Assembly: GCA_039924425.1 (NCBI GenBank)
Contig: JBDTAX010000201.1
Coordinates: forward strand, 1-31,909
DNA length: 31,909 bases
Source: GCA-003244245 sp039924425
Lineage (GTDB): Bacteria; Actinomycetota; Actinomycetes; Mycobacteriales; Pseudonocardiaceae
Direction: 5' to 3'
Shown piece by piece: positions 15,562 through 22,816 of this stretch (position 1 is the first letter of the stretch; every line of letters starts with the position of its first letter). A model generated the notes under the pieces. That model worked only from the letters and a program-made list of their open reading frames with translations. It did no database searches and was not told the DNA's origin. Made by a program: the position numbers and the translations under genes.

Positions 15562-17849
15562 GCTCCGGCCGGAACCTCAGCGATGTCCGCGGCAGGGTCG
15601 ATAACTGGGTCGATACCTGAGGCGGGGGACGGCTCATCTCCGTTGACCGGCACCAAACTGATCTTGCCACGGTTGTCGATGTCGGCCACCTCGACGCGCA
15701 GCTTGTCGCCGACCTTCACCACGTCCTCGACCTTGCCGATACGCTTGCCGTTGCCCAGTTTGGAAATGTGCACCAGGCCATCCTTGCCGGGTACCAGTGA
15801 GACGAAGGCGCCGAAAGCCGCAGTCTTCACCACGGTGCCGAGGAATCGCTCCCCGACCTTGGGTAGCTGCGGGTTGGCGATGGCGTTGATCCGGTCGATG
15901 GCCGCCTCGGCCGACAGGCCGTCGTTGGCGCCGACGTAGATCGTGCCGTCGTCCTCGATGGAGATGTCCGCACCGGTCTCCTCGGTGATCGAATTGATCA
16001 TCTTGCCCTTCGGGCCGATCACCTCGCCGATCTTGTCGATCGGGATCTTGATAGCGGTGACGCGCGGGGCATACGGGCTCATCTCGTCCGGCCCGTCGAT
16101 GGCCTGGGCCATCACCGCGAGGATGGTCAGCCGAGCGTCTCGAGCCTGGGACAGCGCCCCGACCAGGACGTCCGACGGGATTCCGGTCAACTTGGTGTCA
16201 AGCTGCAACGCGGTCACGAACGCGCTGGTGCCGGCGACTTTGAAGTCCATGTCGCCAAAGGCATCCTCGGTGCCCAGGATGTCGGTGAGCGCGACAAAAA
16301 TGTTCTCGCCGTCGACCTCACCCGACACCAGCCCCATGGCGATGCCCGCCACTGGCGCCTTGAGTGGAACGCCCGCGTTGAACATCGACATCGTGGAGGC
16401 GCAGACCGAACCCATTGAGGTCGATCCGTTGGACCCCAGCGCCTCAGAAACCTGGCGAATCGCGTAGGGAAACTCCTCACGGCTGGGCAGCACCGGGATC
16501 AACGCCCGCTCAGCTAGCGCACCATGGCCAATCTCGCGCCGCTTGGGCGAGCCCACCCGTCCGGTCTCACCGGTGGAGAACGGGGGGAAATTGTAATGGT
16601 GCAGATAACGCTTGGTGGTCTCAGGACCCAGTGAGTCGATCTGCTGCTCCATGCGCAGCATGTTCAGCGTCGTCACGCCGAGAACCTGGGTCTCGCCGCG
16701 TTCGAACAGCGCCGAGCCATGCGCCCGGGGAATCATGTCGACCTCCGCCGAGAGCGGCCGGATGTCGGTGAGACCGCGGCCGTCAATACGCACCTTATCG
16801 CGCAAGATCCGCTGGCGCACCGCTGACTTGTTCACCGCTCGGAACGCGGCGCCGATTTCTTTCTCCCGGCCCTCGAAGCGCTCAGCCAGCCGCGTCAGCG
16901 CGCCAGCCTTGAGCTCGTCGAGCCGATTTTCCCGCTCTTGCTTGCCCGCGATGGCCAAAACTCGCGCCAGTTCGTCGGCCACCTCCGCGCGGAGGGCATC
17001 CAGGACATCGGGCTGGTAAGCCGGGAAAGTGGGAAATTCCAGCTCCGGGCGGCCGGCTGCCGCGACCAGCTCGCTCTGGGCCTCGCACAGGATGCGGATG
17101 AACGGCTTGGCGGCCTCCAGCCCGGCGGCCACCACCTCCTCGGTCGGAGCCTGGGCGCCACCGGCAATCAGCTCAATGACGGTCCCCGTGGCCTCGGCCT
17201 CGACCATCATGATCGCCACATCGCTGGTGGGGCCCTCCCCCACCATTCGGCCCGCGACGACCATGTCGAACACCGCGTGGCCCAGCTGCTCATAAGTCGG
17301 GAAGGCGACCCACTGACTGGCGCCGTCGTCATTGCGCACCAGCGCCACCCGGGTAGACCCGATCGGGCCCGAGAACGGTAGTCCGGACAGCTGGGTGGAC
17401 GCTGACGCGGCATTGATCGCGAGAACGTCGTAGGGATCAGCCGGGTTGAGGCTGAGCACGGTCACGACGACCTGGACCTCGTTGCGCAGCCCATCGACGA
17501 AGCAGGGGCGCAATGGGCGGTCGATCAGCCGGCAGGTGAGAATCGCGTCGGTGGACGGGCGGCCCTCACGGCGGAAGAAGGACCCCGGGATGCGCCCGGC
17601 GGCGTACATCCGCTCCTCGACGTCGACGGTCAGCGGGAAGAAGTCGAACTGGTCTTTGGGCTGTTTGGACGCTGTGGTGGCGGACAGCAGCATCGTCTCG
17701 TCGTCAAGGTATGCGACAACGGCTCCAGCGGCCTGCCGGGCCAACCGGCCGGTCTCAAATCGTACCCTGCGGGTACCGAAGATACCGTTGTCCAATAAGG
17801 CGATCGTCTCATGCACCTGGGTGGAGGTGCTTGTCGTGGGGTCGGTCAA
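15558..17849 (-). CDS. pnp: Polyribonucleotide nucleotidyltransferase (PNPase)
   Basis: Phosphate-dependent 3'-to-5' exoribonuclease. I start it at TTG 17849, because GAGGAGGAG lies a few nt upstream and the length then matches the family (763 residues; mycobacterial GpsI about 752). The open frame extends to 17963, but that part falls in a structured leader. Order: first RNase PH domain (from about 15, IDRPLRP-containing), helical domain, second RNase PH domain, KH domain at about 600-655 with IGPKGKMI, and S1 domain at about 666-735 with GAFVSLVPGKDGLVHIS. A 28-residue acidic tail ends the protein. It lies downstream of rpsO, the classic rpsO-pnp order, with a hairpin-rich 205-nt gap suited to post-transcriptional control. 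Confidence 0.95.
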   Translation of the reverse strand: MTDPTTSTSTQVHETIALLDNGIFGTRRVRFETGRLARQAAGAVVAYLDDETMLLSATTASKQPKDQFDFFPLTVDVEERMYAAGRIPGSFFRREGRPSTDAILTCRLIDRPLRPCFVDGLRNEVQVVVTVLSLNPADPYDVLAINAASASTQLSGLPFSGPIGSTRVALVRNDDGASQWVAFPTYEQLGHAVFDMVVAGRMVGEGPTSDVAIMMVEAEATGTVIELIAGGAQAPTEEVVAAGLEAAKPFIRILCEAQSELVAAAGRPELEFPTFPAYQPDVLDALRAEVADELARVLAIAGKQERENRLDELKAGALTRLAERFEGREKEIGAAFRAVNKSAVRQRILRDKVRIDGRGLTDIRPLSAEVDMIPRAHGSALFERGETQVLGVTTLNMLRMEQQIDSLGPETTKRYLHHYNFPPFSTGETGRVGSPKRREIGHGALAERALIPVLPSREEFPYAIRQVSEALGSNGSTSMGSVCASTMSMFNAGVPLKAPVAGIAMGLVSGEVDGENIFVALTDILGTEDAFGDMDFKVAGTSAFVTALQLDTKLTGIPSDVLVGALSQARDARLTILAVMAQAIDGPDEMSPYAPRVTAIKIPIDKIGEVIGPKGKMINSITEETGADISIEDDGTIYVGANDGLSAEAAIDRINAIANPQLPKVGERFLGTVVKTAAFGAFVSLVPGKDGLVHISKLGNGKRIGKVEDVVKVGDKLRVEVADIDNRGKISLVPVNGDEPSPASGIDPVIDPAADIAEVPAGA

Positions 17850-17918
17850 TTTTTCTCCTCCTCGCGACACTGCCACTGGTGGCACCATCAACGTGGGAGC
17901 GAAAACGACAGGCCGGTC

Positions 17919-17989
17919 TTCGATCGAAGCCCCCGGAGCAGGTGACCTGCTCTCGGGAGCCACTACCGAGGACCGGCGTACGACGGTCC
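17919..17989 (-). promoter_or_regulatory. Structured leader of pnp
   Basis: Three inverted repeats lie between rpsO and pnp: CTTCGATCGAAG (about 17918-17929), GAGCAGG/CCTGCTC around TGA (17936-17952, extendable by CCCG/CGGG to 17932-17957), and GGACCG/CGGTCC (17970-17989). In E. coli the equivalent leader forms a hairpin cleaved by RNase III and used for PNPase autoregulation; a similar role here is inference. Confidence 0.5.
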
Positions 17990-18054
17990 CAACGACGGTG
18001 ACGAGGCGGCGGCTCGTGCGCGATGTGTGGTTGTGTCTCGGTGCTGGCTCGCGG

Positions 18055-18324
18055 TCAGCGGCGCAGGCCGAGGCGCTCGATCAGGGATCGGTAGCGCGCG
18101 ATGTCGACCTTGCTGAGGTAGTTCAACAAGTTTCGGCGACGACCGACCATGAGCAGCAGGCCGCGCCGGGAGTGATGGTCGTGCTTGTGTTGCTTGAGGT
18201 GCTCAGTAAGGTCCACGATGCGCTTGGTCAGCAGGGCCACCTGCGCCTCAGGGGATCCGGTGTCTCCCCCACGCAGCCCGTACTCGGCCAGGATCTCACT
18301 CTTCTGTGCGGTGGACAGCGCCAC
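18055..18324 (-). CDS. rpsO: 30S ribosomal protein S15
   Basis: Primary 16S rRNA-binding protein of the small-subunit platform. The 89 residues and the highly conserved segments DTGSPEAQVALLTKRI, HKHDHHSRRGLLLMVGRRRNLLNYL (in two pieces) and the ending YRSLIERLGLRR match S15 throughout. The start is GTG 18324, with AGGAGAAG 8 nt upstream; the frame is open much further, but only by chance overlap with the HTH gene. Followed by pnp. The 112-nt leader contains an inverted repeat (18360-18377) that could take part in S15 autoregulation, as known from other bacteria. Confidence 0.97.
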   Translation of the reverse strand: MALSTAQKSEILAEYGLRGGDTGSPEAQVALLTKRIVDLTEHLKQHKHDHHSRRGLLLMVGRRRNLLNYLSKVDIARYRSLIERLGLRR

Positions 18325-18359
18325 GGGTTGATCTTCTCCTGTCATCTCGTACCGTGCGA

Positions 18360-18377
18360 GCCGCGCCAGCGCGCGGC
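18360..18377 (-). promoter_or_regulatory. Hairpin in the rpsO leader
   Basis: GCCGCG (18360-18365) and CGCGGC (18372-18377) can pair around a 6-nt loop, about 36 nt upstream of the rpsO start. A TATTCT on the minus strand about 10 bp further upstream may be the -10 of an rpsO promoter. Autoregulation by S15 through this structure is a hypothesis. Confidence 0.3.
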
Positions 18378-18436
18378 AGACGTTAAGAATATCGACCGCC
18401 ACGGACCGCAGCCGAACCCTAGGTGAGGGTACCAGC

Positions 18437-19009
18437 TCACGCGTCGGCGTCCGGTACCGCCCTCGATCGCCCGAGGTCGGGGCCAGCGGCGCGCCACAAC
18501 AATCCGGCGAGCGCGGGGAACCCCTCCCGCAGCAGGCGCGCCGCGGCGGCCAGCTCGGCCGGAGGCGCCAACGCGCGCAACGCCGGGACGAGCACCGCGT
18601 CACCGCGCTCCTCGACCGGCAGTGTCCCCGAACCTCTGGTCCCCGAACCGCTGGTCTCCCAGCTGAGTGTCTCGCCGCTGGCGGTGGGCCGGCTGAGCGT
18701 GGGCCGGGAGTCGCGGACCTGCTCCAGCGCGGAGCGAATCGCGGCGGGGTCACCAGAGGCGACCTCAGGAGTGAGCACTCGGTGCTCCAGCATCACCATG
18801 CGCACCAGCACGGCCGGATTGCCGATCTTCGCTCGGCGCCCGCTCATCAGCTGGCTGAGCATCGGCGCGCTCAGCCCTAGAACCTCGGCCAACTGCGCCT
18901 GGGAGACATCGAAGGCGACCACGAGTCGCCGCACCCGATCACCGAGTGGCTCCCCGTACCACTCCCGCTGCAGGGCAACGTTGCGCGCGACGGCGAGCTG
19001 CTCGTCCAC
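18437..19009 (-). CDS. XRE/Cro-type helix-turn-helix protein
   Basis: A 190-residue DNA-binding protein. The helix-turn-helix is at about 35-58 (VSQAQLAEVLGLSAPMLSQL followed by MSGRR). The middle (about 95-135) is a Ser/Thr/Gly/Pro-rich linker with near-duplicate codon blocks, and the last 50 residues form an Ala/Leu-rich helix that may oligomerise. The start is GTG 19009 after AAGGGGAG. It sits between ribF and rpsO, co-directional with both, with about 40 nt to ribF and 112 nt to rpsO. Possible targets are the neighbouring ribosomal operon or itself; nothing in the sequence decides this. Confidence 0.8.
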   Translation of the reverse strand: MDEQLAVARNVALQREWYGEPLGDRVRRLVVAFDVSQAQLAEVLGLSAPMLSQLMSGRRAKIGNPAVLVRMVMLEHRVLTPEVASGDPAAIRSALEQVRDSRPTLSRPTASGETLSWETSGSGTRGSGTLPVEERGDAVLVPALRALAPPAELAAAARLLREGFPALAGLLWRAAGPDLGRSRAVPDADA

Positions 19010-19049
19010 CGGACTCCCCTTCCGTGCCCCTCACTGGAATCCTGCCAGC

Positions 19050-19982
19050 TCACCCGCGCTGGTCGAACACCGTGCGGGTGCGCGCCACGTCTTCGCCGAT
19101 CTGGGCGACGAGCTGCTGAGGGTCCTCGAAACGGAGCATGCCGCGCAAGCGCTCGACGAAGTCCAGCGCCACTCGCTCGCCGTAGAAGTCCTCGTCCAGG
19201 TCCAGCACCAACGCCTCCACCCGGCGTTCCCGCCCGGAGAACGTCGGGTTGGTGCCGATCGAGACCGCCGCCGGCAGCTCCCGGCCGCGGTGCACAAAAC
19301 GGCACGCGTACACACCGTCGGCGGGGATCGCGGCGTGCCGAGGGGTGGACAGGTTCGCCGTCGGGTATCCCAAGCCCCGTCCTCGCTGGTCGCCGCGGAT
19401 CACGATCCCCTCCACCCGGTGTGGACGGCCCAGCGCCACGGCGGCGGCCGCCACATCGCCGGCGTTGACGCACGAGCGGATGTAGGTGGAGGAGAATGTC
19501 AGCTCGCCCTCCGAGAGCAGCCCGACGCCCTCAGCGGTGAAACCGAACCGCCGGCCCAAGGCCCGCAGCAGCTCACTGTTCCCGGCCGCTTTATGCCCGA
19601 AGGTGAAGTTGTCACCCACCACCACCTCCGCCACGTGCAGACGCTCGACGAGCACCTCGTGGACGAACTCGTCGGCCGGCATCCGGGACAGCTCCAGGGT
19701 GAACGGCAGTACCAGGAACACTTCCACCCCAAGCTGCTCGACCAGCTCGGCCCGGCGGCGCAGGGTGGTCAGCTGGGCCGGATGGCTGCCGGGCCGGACC
19801 ACCTCCGATGGGTGCGGGTCAAAGGTCATCAGCACGCTCGGAACGCCCATCTCCCGGGCACGCCGCACCGCATGGCCCACCAGCTGGACGTGACCGCGGT
19901 GCATCCCGTCGAAGACACCAATGGTGACCACGCTGCGGCCCCATCCGTTCGGGACGGCCTCCGTCCCACGCCAGCGCTGCAC
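19050..19982 (-). CDS. ribF: Bifunctional riboflavin kinase / FAD synthetase
   Basis: Converts riboflavin to FMN and FAD. The N-terminal nucleotidyltransferase domain carries GVFDGMHRGH (22-31), FDPHP and the NFTFGHKAAG loop. The C-terminal flavokinase domain has GDQRGRGLGYPTANL (197-211) and IGTNPTFSG. A GTG at 19988 is in frame, but I choose GTG 19982: the resulting start (QRWRGTE) matches the mycobacterial protein as I recall it, and TAAACT ends 8 nt upstream, giving a leaderless message. Length is 310 residues, standard for the family. truB is directly upstream, ending at 20010, a frequent pairing. FAD made here is needed by ThyX. Confidence 0.93.
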   Translation of the reverse strand: MQRWRGTEAVPNGWGRSVVTIGVFDGMHRGHVQLVGHAVRRAREMGVPSVLMTFDPHPSEVVRPGSHPAQLTTLRRRAELVEQLGVEVFLVLPFTLELSRMPADEFVHEVLVERLHVAEVVVGDNFTFGHKAAGNSELLRALGRRFGFTAEGVGLLSEGELTFSSTYIRSCVNAGDVAAAAVALGRPHRVEGIVIRGDQRGRGLGYPTANLSTPRHAAIPADGVYACRFVHRGRELPAAVSIGTNPTFSGRERRVEALVLDLDEDFYGERVALDFVERLRGMLRFEDPQQLVAQIGEDVARTRTVFDQRG

Positions 19983-19990
19983 GGGCACCG

Positions 19991-19996
19991 AGTTTA
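19991..19996 (-). promoter_or_regulatory. Putative -10 box of ribF (leaderless)
   Basis: On the minus strand TAAACT (19996-19991) fits TANNNT and ends 8 nt before the GTG at 19982. It lies in the 27-nt gap after truB, so it would be an internal promoter within the truB-ribF run. Confidence 0.35.
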
Positions 19997-20009
19997 ACTA
20001 CCCCGGCAC

Positions 20010-20912
20010 TCAGCAGCCCGCGGGTCGCAGCACCAGGACCGGGCGAGCCTGCCCATCCCGCTCAGCGAGCAGCGCGATGGCGTGCCCTTGTGGGTCGATC
20101 GCGACGTGTGTTCCGGACAGCCCTACCGCTGGCAGCGATCCGCCATGAGCGAGTACCCGGACCTGCTGGGGGTCCACAGCGCGGTGGCCGAACGCGCCAG
20201 CCACCACCTCGTCCAGCTCAGCGCAGAGCAGCGGTTGCGCCGCCAGCTGCTCAAGCGTGCGAGCAACATCCAGGCCGAAGGGGCCCACCCGAGTGCGGCG
20301 CAGCGCGGTGAGGTGTCCCCCGACTCCCAGCGCGGAGCCGAGGTCCCTGGCCAGCGCTCGGACGTAGGTGCCGCCGCCGCACCGCACCAGCACGTCGAGG
20401 TCGGTCACGGCCTCGCCCCGGCGCAGCGCGAGGAGCTCGAACCGGGACACGGTCACCGGGCGGGCAGTGAGCGCCACCGACTCACCGGAACGAGCCAGCG
20501 CGTAGGCCCGCCGGCCGCCCACCTTGACCGCGCTCACCGTGCTGGGCACCTGCTCGATGACGCCGCTCAGGTCCGCGATGGCCGCCAGGATCTCCCGCTC
20601 GTCCACCGCCGAGGCGTCGGCGCCGCCGGTGCGCTCGCCTTGAGCATCGTCGGTGCTGGTGGACGCGCCGAGCCGTACTGTGCCCCGGTAGACCTTGGGT
20701 TCCAGCGGGAGATGTCCGAGCAGCTTGGTGGCGCGCTGCACCCCGCAGACGAGCACGCCGGTGGCCATCGGGTCCAAGGTGCCGGCGTGCCCGATCCGAC
20801 GGGTGTGCAGCAATCGGCGCAACCGAGCGACCACATCGTGCGAGGTCATCCCAGCGGGTTTGTCCACCACCACCAGACCGCCGAGCTCCAGCGCGGGGTT
20901 CACGTTGGTCAC
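20010..20912 (-). CDS. truB: tRNA pseudouridine(55) synthase TruB
   Basis: Makes pseudouridine 55 in the T-loop of tRNAs. From the GTG at 20912 it has 300 residues. The opening GGLVVVDKPAGMTSHDVV (11-28) and the catalytic aspartate D47 in GHAGTLDPMATGVL are diagnostic, followed by KVYRGTVRLG and GGTYVRALARDLG. The C-terminal 60 residues resemble the actinobacterial TruB tail. The start overlaps the stop codon of the DHH gene by 4 nt (GTGA), which selects it over the longer open frame, and a GTG 9 nt further in is the alternative. Part of the rbfA-DHH-truB-ribF run. Confidence 0.95.
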   Translation of the reverse strand: MTNVNPALELGGLVVVDKPAGMTSHDVVARLRRLLHTRRIGHAGTLDPMATGVLVCGVQRATKLLGHLPLEPKVYRGTVRLGASTSTDDAQGERTGGADASAVDEREILAAIADLSGVIEQVPSTVSAVKVGGRRAYALARSGESVALTARPVTVSRFELLALRRGEAVTDLDVLVRCGGGTYVRALARDLGSALGVGGHLTALRRTRVGPFGLDVARTLEQLAAQPLLCAELDEVVAGAFGHRAVDPQQVRVLAHGGSLPAVGLSGTHVAIDPQGHAIALLAERDGQARPVLVLRPAGC

Positions 20913-21937
20913 GTTGCCGGAGTTGACGTGACCGCCATCAGAGGAGCGCGACCCAGCGCGGCGCGCAGACCGTCCAGGACGCCCTCGGCGGTGCCCTCGG
21001 CGGCGAAACCGGCAGCGAGGCGGTGGCCGCCACCGTCGAACTCGGCCGCGGCGGCGGAGACGTCGAGGCACCGCTTGGCCCGCAGCGACACTGTCCACCG
21101 ATCCGGCCCGGTCTCTTTGAGCACCGCGGCGACCTCGGCCTCGGAGGCGGTCCGCACGAGATCAACCACGCTGTGCACCTCCTCGCCGCGCAGGCCCGCC
21201 ACATCGGCCAACAGCACCGTGGTGTGCACCAGCCCCAGCCCTCGTGCCGACTCGGGCTCAAGTCGCGCCCGACCGAGCACCGCGCCGAGCATGGCCAACC
21301 AGCCGAAGGGGTGGGTGTCCAGCAGCTCCCGGGCAAGCGCGTCCGGATCGACACCCGCCCCCAACAACCGGGCGGCGAGAGCGTGGGTACCCACGTCGGC
21401 CCGGCGAAAGCAGCCGGTGTCGGTGACCAAGCCGGCGTACAAGCAGCGCGCGATCGGCTCGTCGAGCACCACCTCGAGCGCGTCAAGCAGCTCGAGCACG
21501 AGCACCGCGGTGGCCTCCGCGCCGGGATCCACCAGATGGTGGGTCCCGAATCGCTCATTGGTGGCGTGGTGGTCGATCACGAGCACGGCGCTGGCGCCAG
21601 CCACCCGGTCGGACAGGCAGCCCAGCCGGCTGAGGCTCCCCGTGTCCACCGCAACGAGCAGTTCCGGTCGCGCGGGCACCCGCTCCGGCGGCACGATGAG
21701 CTCGGCGACGTCGAGCCCACGCAACGATTCCGGGGTCTGCTCCGGCGCGCCAAAGCTCACCCGCACCGTGGCGCCGCGCGCTCGAAGCGCCAGGCCGAGC
21801 GCCAGCGCGCTGCCCAGCGAGTCGGCGTCGGGGTGCACATGGGCAACCAGCGTGACGTCCCTCGCGCCGCCGACGAGTTTTGCCGCGGCCCCCAGCTCCC
21901 GGTCCCACAGTTCCCGGTCCCGGGCGCGGTCAGTCAT
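20909..21937 (-). CDS. DHH/DHHA1 phosphoesterase (NrnA-like oligoribonuclease/pAp phosphatase)
   Basis: Degrades very short RNA or cyclic-dinucleotide breakdown products, and pAp, in relatives such as NrnA and Rv2837c. The 342-residue protein shows HVHPDADS (33-40), a Mn-binding motif, then DHH at 122-124 in VIDHHATNERFG, and the DHHA1 motif with GGGHRLAAGF near the C-terminus. Four ATGs (21952, 21946, 21940, 21937) lie in a row at the start; I use the last, and any is possible. It overlaps the end of rbfA by 8 nt and truB by 4 nt. Location in the rbfA-truB operon is the same as in mycobacteria. Confidence 0.9.
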   Translation of the reverse strand: MTDRARDRELWDRELGAAAKLVGGARDVTLVAHVHPDADSLGSALALGLALRARGATVRVSFGAPEQTPESLRGLDVAELIVPPERVPARPELLVAVDTGSLSRLGCLSDRVAGASAVLVIDHHATNERFGTHHLVDPGAEATAVLVLELLDALEVVLDEPIARCLYAGLVTDTGCFRRADVGTHALAARLLGAGVDPDALARELLDTHPFGWLAMLGAVLGRARLEPESARGLGLVHTTVLLADVAGLRGEEVHSVVDLVRTASEAEVAAVLKETGPDRWTVSLRAKRCLDVSAAAAEFDGGGHRLAAGFAAEGTAEGVLDGLRAALGRAPLMAVTSTPAT

Positions 21938-22382
21938 CATCCACATCCACATCCCGGGGCGAACGGTACGGGTCAGGCTCACCAGCGGGCGACGCGCCCG
22001 CCGCGATCCTCGCGACCTGAGCGTCGGCGTCATGCGCCCGGGCCAGCAACGCATCGATCCGGCGCACCCCGTCGGGGACCTCATCGCAGCGAAAGGTCAG
22101 GGTGGGAGTGAACCGGACACCCGTGCCACGGCCCACCAGGCAACGCAACACCCCGGTCGCGCTGGCCAGGGCGGCGGCCGCGCCAGCGGTGTCAGGCGGC
22201 GTGTCGATGGTCTCGCCGAGCACCGTGTAGTAGACCGTCGCGTCCCGCAGATCCCCGGTGACCTTCGCGTCGGTGATCGTCACCATCGTCAGTCGTGGAT
22301 CTTTGACCTCGTGCTCCAGCCCCGAGGCGACGATCTGAGCGATCCGCTTGGCGAGCCGACGAGCCCGTGGGGGGTCAGTCAT
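21930..22382 (-). CDS. rbfA: Ribosome-binding factor A
   Basis: A 150-residue KH-like 30S maturation factor that acts late in 16S rRNA processing. The conserved stretch RLAKRIAQIVASGLEHEVKD (9-28) is at the N-terminus, followed by DPRLTMVTITDAKVTGDL and TPTLTFRCDEVPDGVRRIDAL. The last 30 residues are a disordered acidic tail ending in DVDVDDD, whose codons overlap the start of the DHH gene. Upstream is the DUF503 gene with about 45 nt between, and infB before that, so it belongs to the nusA-infB operon. The start ATG at 22382 is supported by length and by the lack of family resemblance upstream. Confidence 0.93.
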   Translation of the reverse strand: MTDPPRARRLAKRIAQIVASGLEHEVKDPRLTMVTITDAKVTGDLRDATVYYTVLGETIDTPPDTAGAAAALASATGVLRCLVGRGTGVRFTPTLTFRCDEVPDGVRRIDALLARAHDADAQVARIAAGASPAGEPDPYRSPRDVDVDDD

Positions 22383-22428
22383 CGCAGCTCCTCAACATTC
22401 TCACAGTCCGTCATCTTTTCGGGCATCG

Positions 22429-22731
22429 TTATTCTGGGTCGTCTTCTGGGCCCAGGAGCCGGTGCCGGGCGGACAACAGCTCCAGCTCGGGGCGCCCTGC
22501 CACCAGCCGCTCACACGCCTGGAGCACCTCCCGCACATGACAGGCATCGGCGGCGACGGCGGCCACCCCGATCAGCGACCGGCGGTGCAACCCCGCGTGC
22601 CCAGCCTCGGCTACCGCGACCTCAAAACGCCGCCGCAGCTCCGCGAGCACGGGCCGGATCAGCGACCGCTTCTGTTTCAGGGAATGAACATCGCCGAACA
22701 GGACGTCCAATTCCACAGCACCGACGTACAC
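22429..22731 (-). CDS. DUF503 family protein (YlxP-like)
   Basis: A 100-residue protein with the DUF503 signature: VGAVELDVLFGDVHSLKQKR (3-22), then SLIRPVLAELRRRFEVAVAE. Conserved between infB and rbfA in many Gram-positive bacteria (ylxP in Bacillus); suspected of helping ribosome assembly, but activity is not established. The start is GTG 22731 with only a weak purine-rich site. Its upstream 85 nt contain the large hairpin/repeat at 22743-22813, so its translation or transcription could be set apart from infB by that structure. Confidence 0.9.
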   Translation of the reverse strand: MYVGAVELDVLFGDVHSLKQKRSLIRPVLAELRRRFEVAVAEAGHAGLHRRSLIGVAAVAADACHVREVLQACERLVAGRPELELLSARHRLLGPEDDPE

Positions 22732-22742
22732 CGATCACCACC

Positions 22743-22813
22743 GGGGTTGGTAGCCGTCGAAGGCCAACTGTCTCTGGGGTTGGTGGCCCTTGAAGGGCAC
22801 CAACCCCAGAGAC
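22743..22813. repeat. Large stem-loop plus related half-copy between infB and the DUF503 gene
   Basis: The main hairpin has perfect 16-bp arms, GTCTCTGGGGTTGGTG (22770-22785) and CACCAACCCCAGAGAC (22798-22813), with an inner CCCT/AGGG stem. It begins 3 nt after the infB stop codon on the minus strand. A related sequence, GGGGTTGGTAGCC with GGCCAAC (22743-22768), stands beside it as a direct partial copy. It could be a strong attenuator-like terminator (no clear U-run) or a REP-like repeat. Confidence 0.85.
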
Positions 22814-22816
22814 TTG

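Noticed and set aside
15562..18054. pnp start at 17963
   Set aside because: The extra 38 codons lie in the hairpin-rich leader and lack family resemblance, while TTG 17849 has a strong ribosome-binding site.
20082..22793. A 903-codon rightward open frame
   Set aside because: Shadow of truB, the DHH gene, rbfA and the DUF503 gene on the other strand; composition is typical of antisense frames in GC-rich DNA.
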